64,000 nucleotides of DNA, from NCBI GenBank assembly GCA_034766995.1, contig CM068322.1:17095745-17159744 (forward strand), in the 5' to 3' direction. This DNA is from Acanthacorydalis orientalis. Its lineage: Eukaryota > Arthropoda > Insecta > Megaloptera > Corydalidae. The first letter of the stretch is position 1, and every line of letters begins with the position of its first letter. The notes under the pieces were generated by a model. It ran no database searches. It worked only from the letters and a program-made list of their open reading frames with translations, and was not told the origin of the DNA. Shown here piece by piece: positions 40,950 to 49,189 of this stretch. Made by a program: the position numbers and the translations under genes.

Positions 40950-41174
40950 TATTTTAGAAGTTTAATTTCTTTAAATGCATATTTAAGAGCAGAAATTAAA
41001 AACATGAAGTATAATAATTCAGTTCACTCGAATTCTATCTTGAATGAGGAAATTCAAGAAATATCAATGCCTTCACATCTATTTCAAAACAATAATACAT
41101 TTGATGATTGTTATTCTACACCAGTTATACCACTATTTTTTGATAATGTTCCAGTGCATGATAGTGATATTTAA
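28282..41174 (+). CDS. Long coiled-coil protein, about 1,676 residues (long form)
   Basis: Function not recognised. The composition (Leu, Glu, Lys, Gln and Asn-rich heptads almost throughout) is that of golgins and centrosomal or ciliary scaffolds. Exons: 28282-28476, 28782-28973, 29085-29245, 29306-29330, 29525-29629, 29690-29872, 30542-30547, 30657-30980, 31047-31910, 32070-32225, 32972-33148, 33213-33593, 33702-33836, 33949-34077, 34193-34273, 34338-34421, 35204-35299, 37098-37181, 37248-37388, 37618-37677, 37765-37854, 38025-38159, 39354-39437, 39498-39701, 39789-40094, 40342-40757, 40958-41174. Most introns are phase 0. The best-conserved-looking part is the N-terminus ([20 protein letters not shown] and [16 protein letters not shown]), preceded by a Cys-containing head (RCEPCC). 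The start is the first ATG in the exon frame. A short form ends at 35380. The exons after 37098 could instead be a separate gene, but phase and character fit continuation. The 6-base exon is tentative. Confidence 0.75.
29306..29330 (+). other. 25-base microexon of the coiled-coil gene
   Basis: TTTTTTAG precedes it and GTTTTT follows it. It joins phase 2 to phase 0: the preceding exon ends AAAGA with a GTAAAT donor. It encodes LTCCSPNK between KE and ELDIVKDE. Without it, joining 29245 to 29525 would shift frame, which supports the exon. Confidence 0.7.
30542..30547 (+). other. Candidate 6-base microexon
   Basis: ATGAAG is flanked by a poly-T acceptor (TTTTTTTAATAG) and a GTAAAT donor. It would add Met-Lys in frame between exons ending 29872 and starting 30657. 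The frame is also open if it is skipped, so it is either optional or a chance pair of splice signals. Confidence 0.4.
35204..35380 (+). CDS. Alternative terminal exon, short isoform of the coiled-coil gene
   Basis: The exon opens in phase 0 after 34421 and reads through the internal donor at 35300 (GTAAGC) to a stop at 35378-35380. It ends the protein at about 1,124 residues with a non-coiled, Gly/Ser/Arg-rich tail: [18 protein letters not shown], then NNNRTIHDV. Spliced at 35299 instead, the frame continues into the exon at 37098. The tail looks constrained (the WGW core, then SGG and Arg-Ser), which argues it is a real C-terminus and not retained intron. An exceptionally AT-rich 1.7-kb stretch after 35380 would serve as its 3' UTR. 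Confidence 0.75.
   Translation, partial: KELQKQTINSLQEALVSVKNQLSDLQGSTSHDVSSNWGWPVSGGLRSRSNNNRTIHDV
36177..36242. repeat. (TA)n microsatellite
   Basis: About 66 bases of TA repeats in the intron or 3' UTR between 35380 and 37098. Confidence 0.95.
37903..37951. repeat. (TA)n microsatellite
   Basis: About 49 bases of TA repeats in an intron of the coiled-coil gene. Confidence 0.95.
38209..38387. mobile_element. Foldback element (long hairpin), possible MITE
   Basis: A near-perfect palindrome of about 179 bases in the intron 38160-39353. The left arm from 38209 (AAGTTATGTTTCTTGTC, with CATCTTCAGGT further in) pairs with the right arm ending 38387 (GACAAGAAACATAACTT, preceded by ACCTGAAGATG), with arms of about 80 bases and a small loop near 38300. 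It has no coding capacity. The structure suits a foldback MITE; transcribed as part of the intron it would form a long hairpin RNA. Confidence 0.75.
38584..38994. mobile_element. Possible 410-base MITE
   Basis: The left end GCCACCTCCTTGCAACGCT (38585-38603) resembles the inverted right end, which on the minus strand reads GCCCACTACTTGCTACGCTT (about 38973-38993). CTCCCC and TGATCCC follow inside, then ACCTGC on both sides. GC-rich ends enclose an AT-rich core with no ORF. It lies in the same intron as the foldback element at 38209. No transposon family is assigned. Confidence 0.5.
40148..40266. repeat. (TA)n microsatellite with TATC/GATA edges
   Basis: About 119 bases in an intron of the coiled-coil gene, about 54 bases after the donor at 40094. 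Confidence 0.95.
40891..40946. repeat. (TA)n microsatellite next to a splice acceptor
   Basis: About 56 bases of TA repeats ending 11 bases before the last coding exon (40958) of the coiled-coil gene. The acceptor tract is only TGTTTATTTTAG. Confidence 0.95.
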
Positions 41175-41430
41175 ATGGTAGTATTTATTTATTTTATCAT
41201 ATTAATATACACATTACTACTACATGCAAGTAATAAATCTTTATAAAAAATACATTACAGGTAATTAAAACATTTTTACATATTAATAAATATATTTATT
41301 TTTGTTTATATAAATAATAATGAAACTAAATGTCTCTACATGTTTTATAATTGTATTTTAATTGAATATATTTGAAAATTTAAATATACTTTTATATTTA
41401 AATAGAAGTTATTGTTTAATTTCATTTCAA

Positions 41431-42288
41431 TTAATTGTTTTCTGTATTATTGCAATTCAAGTCCAGGCGGAAGTTAAGCAACATCACTTTTATTAATGGA
41501 ATATTTCTTAAATATACAGAACAGAAATAAAGTAAGCAAGCTTTACTTTCTAATGGAGTATATATGTTGACACTTTTAGGTGGATGCTTCATGTTAAAAA
41601 AAATAAATAAAAATTTCAGTTATTTTAAATATAAAAAATAATGACTGAATTTACAATTTACCATTACGCTATGAAGAATTAAAAGTTCTTTAAAAAATGT
41701 ATATATTTCTTCAGCAGTTCTCCAAATAAAATTCATAACATATTTATGCGTCTCATAAAACATTTCAATTAACAGTATTGTTTTCTCTGAACTGAAATTA
41801 TGTTCTTGGCAAAAAGTTATAATGTTTAAAATTAGTTCAGTAATACATGTTCGTTCTTGCTTTGATTGTAAAAATGATTTTAAATGGCTTTCTAAAATTT
41901 TGTCTTAATTAATTTTTATCCATTTAAAAGTTAAAAATGTAGTTTTTGTACCTAGTTTCTTTTTAATGTTTTCACTATTTAAACTTAATAATTCTTCTAA
42001 AAAGGGAGTTGTTACTAATTTTGGAGAAAGAATTTTCAATGAAACATCTTTTGGTTTGCATTGAAAAGCTGATATATATTTTTTTTCAATTATTTTCGGT
42101 ATTTTAAATAAAAGGGCTGGTGAAGATTTGCATTTTTCACATTTCTTTTTTGATCCAAATGTAAATTCTTTAAGTAATTTTCGATTATGTTGGAATAAAA
42201 TACTTTTTTCTATAGTATCTTGCCATGAATAATTTATCCATTTTGATTTTAATTGATCTAAAGATGAAAGTGAACAATTTTTTGACAT
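41431..42288 (-). CDS. CFAP119 (CCDC189)-like ciliary/flagellar protein
   Basis: Exons on the minus strand: 42288-41952, 41891-41662, 41586-41431; 240 residues. The N-terminal 115 residues are basic and family-poor (MSKNCSLSSLDQLKSKWINY). The middle and C-terminal part matches my recollection of the CFAP119/CCDC189 family: ITELILNIITFCQEHNFSSE, then EEIYTFFKELLILHSVM, then PP, then YLRNIPLIKVMLLNFRLDL. That family is axonemal and testis-enriched in vertebrates. Intron 1 is only 60 bases (GTAC...TTTTAG), and its retention would meet an in-frame TAA at 41905. The start at 42288 is the first Met of the open frame. The gene converges on the coiled-coil gene (257 bases between stops) and is divergent from the MALSU1-like gene across a TA array. 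Assignment is from memory of the family, not a search. Confidence 0.65.
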
Positions 42289-42436
42289 TTTAAATTTTAA
42301 ATTAACTTGCAGTCACTATTCTATTGTTTTGAAAATAGTATAAATTTAACTTATACTAAAGATTTATTGTATGTATGTATATATATATATATATATACAC
42401 TCATATGGATATATATATATATATATAGATAAATAC

Positions 42437-42492
<56 letters not shown>

Positions 42493-42499
42493 GTGCATA

Positions 42500-42532
<33 letters not shown>

Positions 42533-42573
42533 ATATATATATATATGTATATAGATATATGCATATATATAGA

Positions 42574-42646
<73 letters not shown>

Positions 42647-42771
42647 GCATATATCTATATACATATATATATATATATATATATAGATATATATTTATAT
42701 ATATACATATATGTATATATATACATATATCTATATATATATACATATATCTATATATATATATATATATC

Positions 42772-42802
<31 letters not shown>

Positions 42803-43033
42803 GAATACATAAAGTCCGTATATATCATAGCATAAATTGTCATACAGCTCATATATAAAAGACTCTCATACAGGTCAACCATTGATCATAGGTAAAGACC
42901 ATACAGCTTTGATATACGTATGTCAGTTTCCTACTTAGATAAAAGACTCATGTCTACATTAACTCGTATTCTTCGAGATATTTTATAATGAATTTTAATT
43001 TATATATAACCTAACTTTCGCAAATAATATAAA
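42289..43033. other. Divergent intergenic region dominated by a compound TA array
   Basis: Lies between the CFAP119-like gene (-) and the MALSU1-like gene (+), so it should contain both promoters. Its left half is the microsatellite 42371-42803. The right half, 42804-43033, has no recognisable element. Confidence 0.75.
42371..42803. repeat. 433-base compound TATA/CATA/GATA array
   Basis: TA dinucleotides interrupted by TATG, CATA, GATA and TTTATA words, the longest repeat block in the window. Several motif strings recur in both orientations (for example ATATATGCATATAT, which is a palindrome), so the array can fold on itself. All six frames are open as Tyr/Ile polymers, which is an artefact and not coding. 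Confidence 0.95.
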
Positions 43034-43829
43034 ATGAGCCTATTTTTTTATAATACTTTCATTAGGGGAAGTAATAAACAACACGTTTTAATTAAATTCA
43101 TAAATCGTACACAATTAATTATTAATCGGGGTTTAAAAAATATAACTGAAGAAGAAAGTAAAAAAATAAACATCAATAGACTTGGCTCTGTTGCTTCGAA
43201 ATATGAATATTTTGTTGAAGATCCCAAAATGCCTATAATACAGGAAGAAACAAACTTCTCTTATCCAATAATTCAGCGAAATCAAGAAAGTTGGTACCAA
43301 AATGAATTTGAAGCTTTGGAATTAAAACGTAATACTTATACTTTTATATTTTTTTTTCAAAAAAATCTAATTCTAATTAAACATTTTAGATGGTATAAAA
43401 GGAACCTTTGAAATTCAAGATCTCGTAAAACTTTTAATTCAAGAAAATGCGATAAATATTTTTGTTTCAAGTGTTCCCCCAGAAATAAAATATGTAGATT
43501 ATATTGTGGTAGTGTCAGGAAAGTCAAAACGACATATGCTAGCTATTGCAGAATTTATTCGTAAAGCATTTAAAAAAATCATGTTCTCACATGAACTAGT
43601 ACCAAAAATAGAAGGAAAGAATTCTAATGATTGGATAGCATTAGATCTGGGCAATATTGCTTTACATATTTTTTCATCAAAAGCTAGAAAAGTTTATGAT
43701 ATTGATACTTTATGGGCTGTTGGATGTGAATATGATTCAGAAATAAATAAAGTTAATAATCCGATCATTGAAATGCTTCAAAATCAGTTATATTATTTAA
43801 ATGATTTAGAGCCAGCTTCAAAAGCATAG
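43034..43829 (+). CDS. MALSU1: Mitochondrial ribosome silencing/assembly factor, RsfS (Iojap) family
   Basis: Two exons, 43034-43328 and 43390-43829, split by a 61-base intron; 244 residues. Residues about 100-225 form the RsfS/Iojap domain: EIQDLVKLLIQENAINIFVS, then VDYIVVVSGKSKRHMLAIAE, then DWIALDLGNIALHIFSSKAR, then VYDIDTLW. In the family this domain binds ribosomal protein L14 on the large subunit and blocks subunit joining. The mitochondrial form, MALSU1, acts in mitoribosome large-subunit assembly. The 95-residue N-terminal extension starts MSLFFYNTFIRGSNK, basic and with few acidic residues, as a mitochondrial presequence would be. Start chosen as the first ATG of the frame. Product class is near certain; orthology to MALSU1 is likely. 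Confidence 0.93.
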
Positions 43830-44108
43830 TGCTAGTATTTATTTTAATTGTATTTAAATATAAATAAATGTAACAAAAAGTTTATATTTAAACTAATATA
43901 TACATATATATATATAGTTTTAAAATAAATTTGACTAATTATGTGAATAAATATTTAAGTATAAGATAAACACACCTTTATTTAGATTAGATTAGATAAC
44001 ATCAATTAGTTCTATTTTGCAATACATAATGTATACTGTTAGAAAATAAATTATTTTGTTTAATTAATATTTTATTCTTGTTAATTTAATAATCTTAATA
44101 TTGTAAAA

Positions 44109-46562
44109 ATGAAGTCAATTTTGAGTAAGAGTCCTGATACACTTTTAGGATGGCCACTTTCAGATTATCAAAAAATATGGTGTTGTTATTTTATACCAGT
44201 AGTATTTAGTTGTTGTACTTATATAGTTCATATAGCATCTGACATTGTATTAACATATGAATTTTTTTTGGAAGATAATATATCATATGGTTTACTTACT
44301 TGTACTTGTTTATGTTTACCTTCATTAGGATGCTTTGTTTTTACTGTAACAACAGTAGAATTTTATGATCCACAAACAGGATGCAAACTGACATTATGGT
44401 TTTTAAAAAAAATCATACAACATCTTTTGTTCCCAGCTTGGGCCATGTATGGGTAAGTTTTTATATAGTAAAAAAATAATTTATTGAATTTTCTGTTTTA
44501 AAATATAATATTTTAGATATGCAGAACGAATTTTTTGGTCTATTGAAGCTATTCGAAGCAATAATAATGAGGACAAAGAGGAATGTTTATGGAATGCTTC
44601 TAAAACTCGTCCAATTGAATTGTATTATTTTTTACAAGCGTATTTTCAATCAATACCACAATTATTGATACAAATTCATATCCTTTTTGTACAAGATGAT
44701 TTATTTCGTACTGATAGAGGTAGTAAATATTATGTGACATAATTTTAACTAAGATTATTGAATATTATTTTTTTAGTTAATGTACAGTTTTTAACAATTG
44801 TAATGTCATTTATAAAAGCAGCTGCCATAACAATGTCTTATTCCCATTATGAAAGTCAAAAATTATTGGGGCGGCAATATCCATGGAGTAGAAAACATGG
44901 AAAATATTTTCATAAATGCAGTCAGGAAATGAATACTGAGTCAGAAGGTATTTTATGAAATTTATTTTAGTTTTAATTTAAATTTATTGTATATGTTTTT
45001 GACAAGATAAACCTTTTATTAAAGTAAAGGTAAATTTAAGAAAATAATGTTTTAAATCAGTATTTATGTTTTTTAGTATACTTTCTTGAAATAAACATAA
45101 AATATATTATTTAATATAGGTAATTGAATTATCAGCAATATAATTAAATAAATAAAATTATCACATTGAATTTATGTACCTTTTTTATGAAGTTAGAAGT
45201 ATATTGTGTAGAAGAACTAATAATTATAATTCAATAACGAATGAGGTTTTTATTAAAAATTAATATATTCAAAAAATAAAACAATTGTTAAATGTTGAAA
45301 ATATATTCTTATGCTTAATATATCTATATTCTAAATAAATTTTCTTTTTCTGTCTATATGTATATATATATATATATATATGTTTTTTCTTTGTATTAGT
45401 TTCTAATGAAATTAAGGAAGATAATACATTATTTTCTGTACCTGATTCAAATTTAAATATGACATCAGAACAGAATGATGAACAAAAAAATGATGCTGGG
45501 ATTAAGAGTACAAATTATAATTCAGATGATGAATATGAAACATTTATTACTATGGAAATTAAAAAAGAAAATAGTCTGACTACATCAGATTCAAATTTAA
45601 ACCAAACAGATGAACAGAATGAGAAACAAAAAAATTACGATAATATAAATTATAACTTTGATGATGACTATGAAACATTACCAGAAGCAGATAAATTTAT
45701 GGCTAGAAAACGTTTATATCGTCTTGATAGTGATTTACCTAAAATTAAATACTTCATAGATAATAGTTCTCTTACAGAATCAGAAAATTCTTATAATGAA
45801 GGAAATAATACAATCTCAAGATCAGTTACTTTTAAATTAAGACGTAAAAGCGATGCATCAGATTCATCACCTCCTAGTTATTCTTCTCAAAATGAAAGTG
45901 ACTCTAATATAGTAACAAGTGCAACTACGCCTCCAAATTATCCAGCACCAATTATAGAAACAGATAATAATGATAATAATTTGGAATCATTAAAAAATAC
46001 TTCAATATGTAAACAGTCACAAATTATAAATGATTTACAATTGCCAGTTCGTAAATATCCTCAGCAAGCTCGTAATGAAGATGATCTTGTTGGAAAAATG
46101 ATATTATTCATGTTTTGGTTATGTTTTCTAATAGCTAGAATTTTTTCATTTTCAGTGTTTGGTCGTTTTTTTGCAACTACAGCAATATATTTAGGTTTAA
46201 CTCATTATTTCTTTATGGCAGCTGTTATGTTAATCTATGCAAAAACTAAAAGTATGAATCGAATTGTATTATATGCATTTTTAGGATATGTTTATGTTTT
46301 TTGTTTAATAGAATTTCGTATAAAATTTAAATTTTTTTATCGAACATTTGTTACTTATGTTGTGTTGGTTTTTACAGAAAATGTAATTTTAACTATGATT
46401 TGGTCATTGAAAGATTGGGATAATTGGTGGTTTTCATATATTTTGTGGACAATAATTTTATCATCATTATTGAGTGTATTCTCAATTATAACATATATTA
46501 AAATTTTAAAACCATCTAAACAAGTTTTATATTCTTCTCATCAAAATTACATTTTCAAATGA
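44109..46562 (+). CDS. XK-related protein (multi-pass membrane, XKR family)
   Basis: Four exons: 44109-44452, 44517-44719, 44777-44947, 45400-46562; 626 residues. The family includes Kell-associated XK and the phospholipid scramblases XKR4/8/9. The first three exons encode the conserved N-terminal half: YFIPVVFSCCTYIVHIASDI, then LTLWFLKKIIQHLLFPAWAM, then YFLQAYFQSIPQLLIQIHIL and FLTIVMSFIKAAAITMSYSH. Then comes an acidic, Asn/Ser-rich loop of roughly 215 residues (about 240-455), longer than in vertebrate XKRs as I know them. A second hydrophobic block follows with four or more helices (ARIFSFSVFGRFFATTAIYL to WFSYILWTIILSSLLSVFSI). Scramblase activity cannot be inferred from sequence alone. 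A TA array lies 20 bases before the last exon, and another begins right after the stop. Confidence 0.9.
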
Positions 46563-46563
46563 A

Positions 46564-46603
<40 letters not shown>

Positions 46604-46618
46604 ATATGTATATATGTA

Positions 46619-46668
<50 letters not shown>
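46563..46668. repeat. (TA)n/(TATG)n array abutting a stop codon
   Basis: The array begins within four bases of the XKR TGA stop (46560-46562). It has a central block of GTATATAT units and runs about 106 bases, so it must be transcribed in the 3' UTR. Confidence 0.95.
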
Positions 46669-46670
<2 letters not shown>

Positions 46671-47166
46671 ATCTATTTCATCTTATTCTAAAAAAGTATT
46701 CAATATTAATTTTTTTTTATATAATGTATCATTTAGTTAGCTTACAATAAATTTAAAGGAAAACTATATTTTGTTTACATTAATAACAAAGTGAGATCAA
46801 TTTTATTATATATAAAACTAAGTATTTATATCTATTACTTTATAGAGTGGTTTCATTTACAGTTAATTTTTTAGTGATTTATATTTATATAAAATGTTTG
46901 TGATAAGTTCAGATCAGCACTAATCTTTTTCAACAAATATACTGGTAATGAAATTTAATGTATGAATAATCCAAAATTTAGTTATTAAAAGTGTATATAT
47001 ACATATATGTATGTATGTATGTATATATATATATATTCATATTTTAAATTAGAATTTTGAGTGTATTTATTTTTTATTAGATATTTAATGTTTTTTTTAA
47101 AAAAAAAATAATTGTGGTTTGTATTTTAATGATTGGAAATATGGATGTGATTTGTATAAAAGCAGA
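46563..47166. other. Spacer with TA array
   Basis: TA/TG array at 46563-46668 in the presumed 3' UTR of the XKR gene, and a smaller TATG/TA array at 46994-47035. No gene seen. Confidence 0.75.
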
Positions 47167-48250
47167 TTAAGTAAAATATCTAGTAAATGCTTCCGTTGCT
47201 GGTAACCAGGGATGTTCGTTTGGGACTTTGACTTTATTCATTGGAACTCCTAAAGCCAATTTTGTCTTGAATCCCATATACGAAGGTGGTGACAGTTTAT
47301 ATTGTTCATTTAGTTCATTATTTTGTAAATGGTTTTGTATCTTTTGTTTTACTTCAGGCTTCACCAAGTTTTCATAATTTTTCATATTAGGTCCTAGTTT
47401 ACTAAAAGTAAAAAAATACACATGTAAAATGAATGAAAATGAAATCTATCAAATGTAATTTTCATTTGAATTAATTATTGAATATTATTTTAAATCTTTA
47501 TAGTATAAAAAGTGTTCATTATTGTATTACTCGATGTAAAAAATATTCTTTTTTTATTTTACTATTTATATTGACTGAGATGAATATTAAAATTAATACA
47601 AAAATTACCTAAGAATCTCATCTCTTGTGTTCCAAAATGTTTTTGTTGCATCAATCATTGCTCTCATTTGGTATTTATCCCATTTTTTGCCTTCTTCACA
47701 CCAAGTTTTCGGAAGTTTAGGATACATGTCTATTTGTACGCTAACCTATTAAAAAATTCAAATATGAGTTAATATACAAATATGACGAAATTTATCTTAC
47801 GGGATCTCTTGATATTTCTAATGAACTTTTTTGAAAAGGCTGTTCTTTTGTTTCCATACAAGCCTCTTGTGCATATGTATTCCATTCAGATGAGTACATA
47901 TATTTGATGATAATTTCATATATTTTACTATCTTTAATTCCTTCTAAACATATTGTTGGAGAAAATTTTTTTTGGCATTTTTTATTTGAAATTGGTTTAG
48001 TTTTTTGTGTGTTAAACAGAATTGATGTAATATCTCGAGCTGGATGTGTTCTAGTTACAGGTTTACATTCCCAATATAAATTAAAAGGTACATATGATTT
48101 TACCCAAGGTTCTAAAGTTTGGCCATCTAGATATCTTGGTGGTTTTCTTTTTATTTGTTTTATATCTTGATATTCAGGAACAACACATTTAATTTCTGAT
48201 GACTTTGGTATTTTATAGTCATGTGCATAAATTGATTCAAAGTCAAACAT
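47167..48250 (-). CDS. Unrecognised 273-residue protein, possibly ciliary/sperm
   Basis: Minus-strand exons 48250-47801, 47745-47609, 47401-47167; the frame stays open across both junctions (phases 0 and 2). No family is named with confidence. The protein is rich in aromatic, Pro and Lys residues, without transmembrane or signal segments: PRYLDGQTLEPWVKSYVPFN, LYWECKPVTRTHPARDI, KLPKTWCEEGKKWDKYQMRA, SPPSYMGFKTKLALGVPMNK and NEHPWLPATEAFTRYF. Short Trp/Tyr/Pro-containing motifs on a soluble chain of this size are typical of microtubule inner proteins of axonemes, but that is only an analogy. The neighbouring CFAP119-like gene makes a testis role plausible. The antisense ORF at 47904-48170 is a shadow. 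Confidence 0.8.
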
Positions 48251-48699
48251 GTTGCAGCTTCAAAATTATTTCACAAATTTAGTTCAAATATTTATTTTTG
48301 AAATATTATGTTTCTATGGAATTAATAACAGTTTAAAACTATTTTGAATTGAAGTTAATAAAATTTATTTTTGATATTATACAAATCATTTATTATTATT
48401 ATATAATGATTGTTTATACAGTAAATATATTTATATAGATTAAATAGACTTAATTGTTAAAAACAACTTACATGTATACAATTTTTTACATTTTAATGCA
48501 ACTAACAAAAATAAATTAAAATTTCTTTCTTATTGCACAAAAATTGATTGTTTATTATTTTTTATAATATGGATATGATTGGAAAATACATTTTTACATA
48601 ATTTATATACTATAATTGTAACTATTTATTACAGAGTATATTAATATCATTTTTACTTAACTACATTTATAATTTAGAATAATGGTGTGTGTGTATATG

Positions 48700-48780
<81 letters not shown>

Positions 48781-49189
48781 ACTGGATATTTTAATAAGTG
48801 TGATAATTTTTTATTCTTCTTGAAATGTATTTGTTTTTTTTTCATATAGAAATGTAAAAAATCATATATATATATATATATATATATTAATATAATATTA
48901 TATATTAATTTATTTTTATCTGCATGTTAAAAATTGTTTCTTACAAAAAATTCTAATAATTAAATAATTATACTAATTAATTTGATTTTCTATATTAACA
49001 TATTTTCAAACATGATATTTACAATTTACAATCATTTTTTGTTTTAAGTAATACTTTTAAAAAAATATATAATTAACATAAAACGCCTATAGACAATAAT
49101 ATAATAATAAGTAAATGAACATAATTTTTATAATCCAGAGCAACTTATCTGTATTAACAGAACCAAGTACGCTCTGGAGGCTTTACTAG
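48251..49189. other. Spacer with TA arrays
   Basis: Between the 273-residue gene and the 3' end of sarcoglycan. TA array at 48703-48778 and a smaller one at 48865-48887. No gene seen; part is presumably sarcoglycan 3' UTR. Confidence 0.75.
48703..48778. repeat. (TA)n microsatellite
   Basis: About 76 bases of TA repeats. Confidence 0.95.

Noticed and set aside
41905..41907. Stop-codon readthrough or nonsense mutation in the CFAP119-like gene
   Set aside because: A 60-base intron with GT and TTTTAG ends removes the TAA and keeps the frame, which is the simpler explanation.
42371..42835. Six overlapping open frames of Tyr/Ile repeats (also at 20191-20469, 24670-24942, 52919-53225, 58814-59068, 59380-59728)
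   Set aside because: They are translations of TA/TATG microsatellites, which lack stop codons in most frames. There are no domains, no splice context, and they are open on both strands.
47904..48170. 88-codon plus-strand ORF
   Set aside because: Shadow of the minus-strand 273-residue gene.
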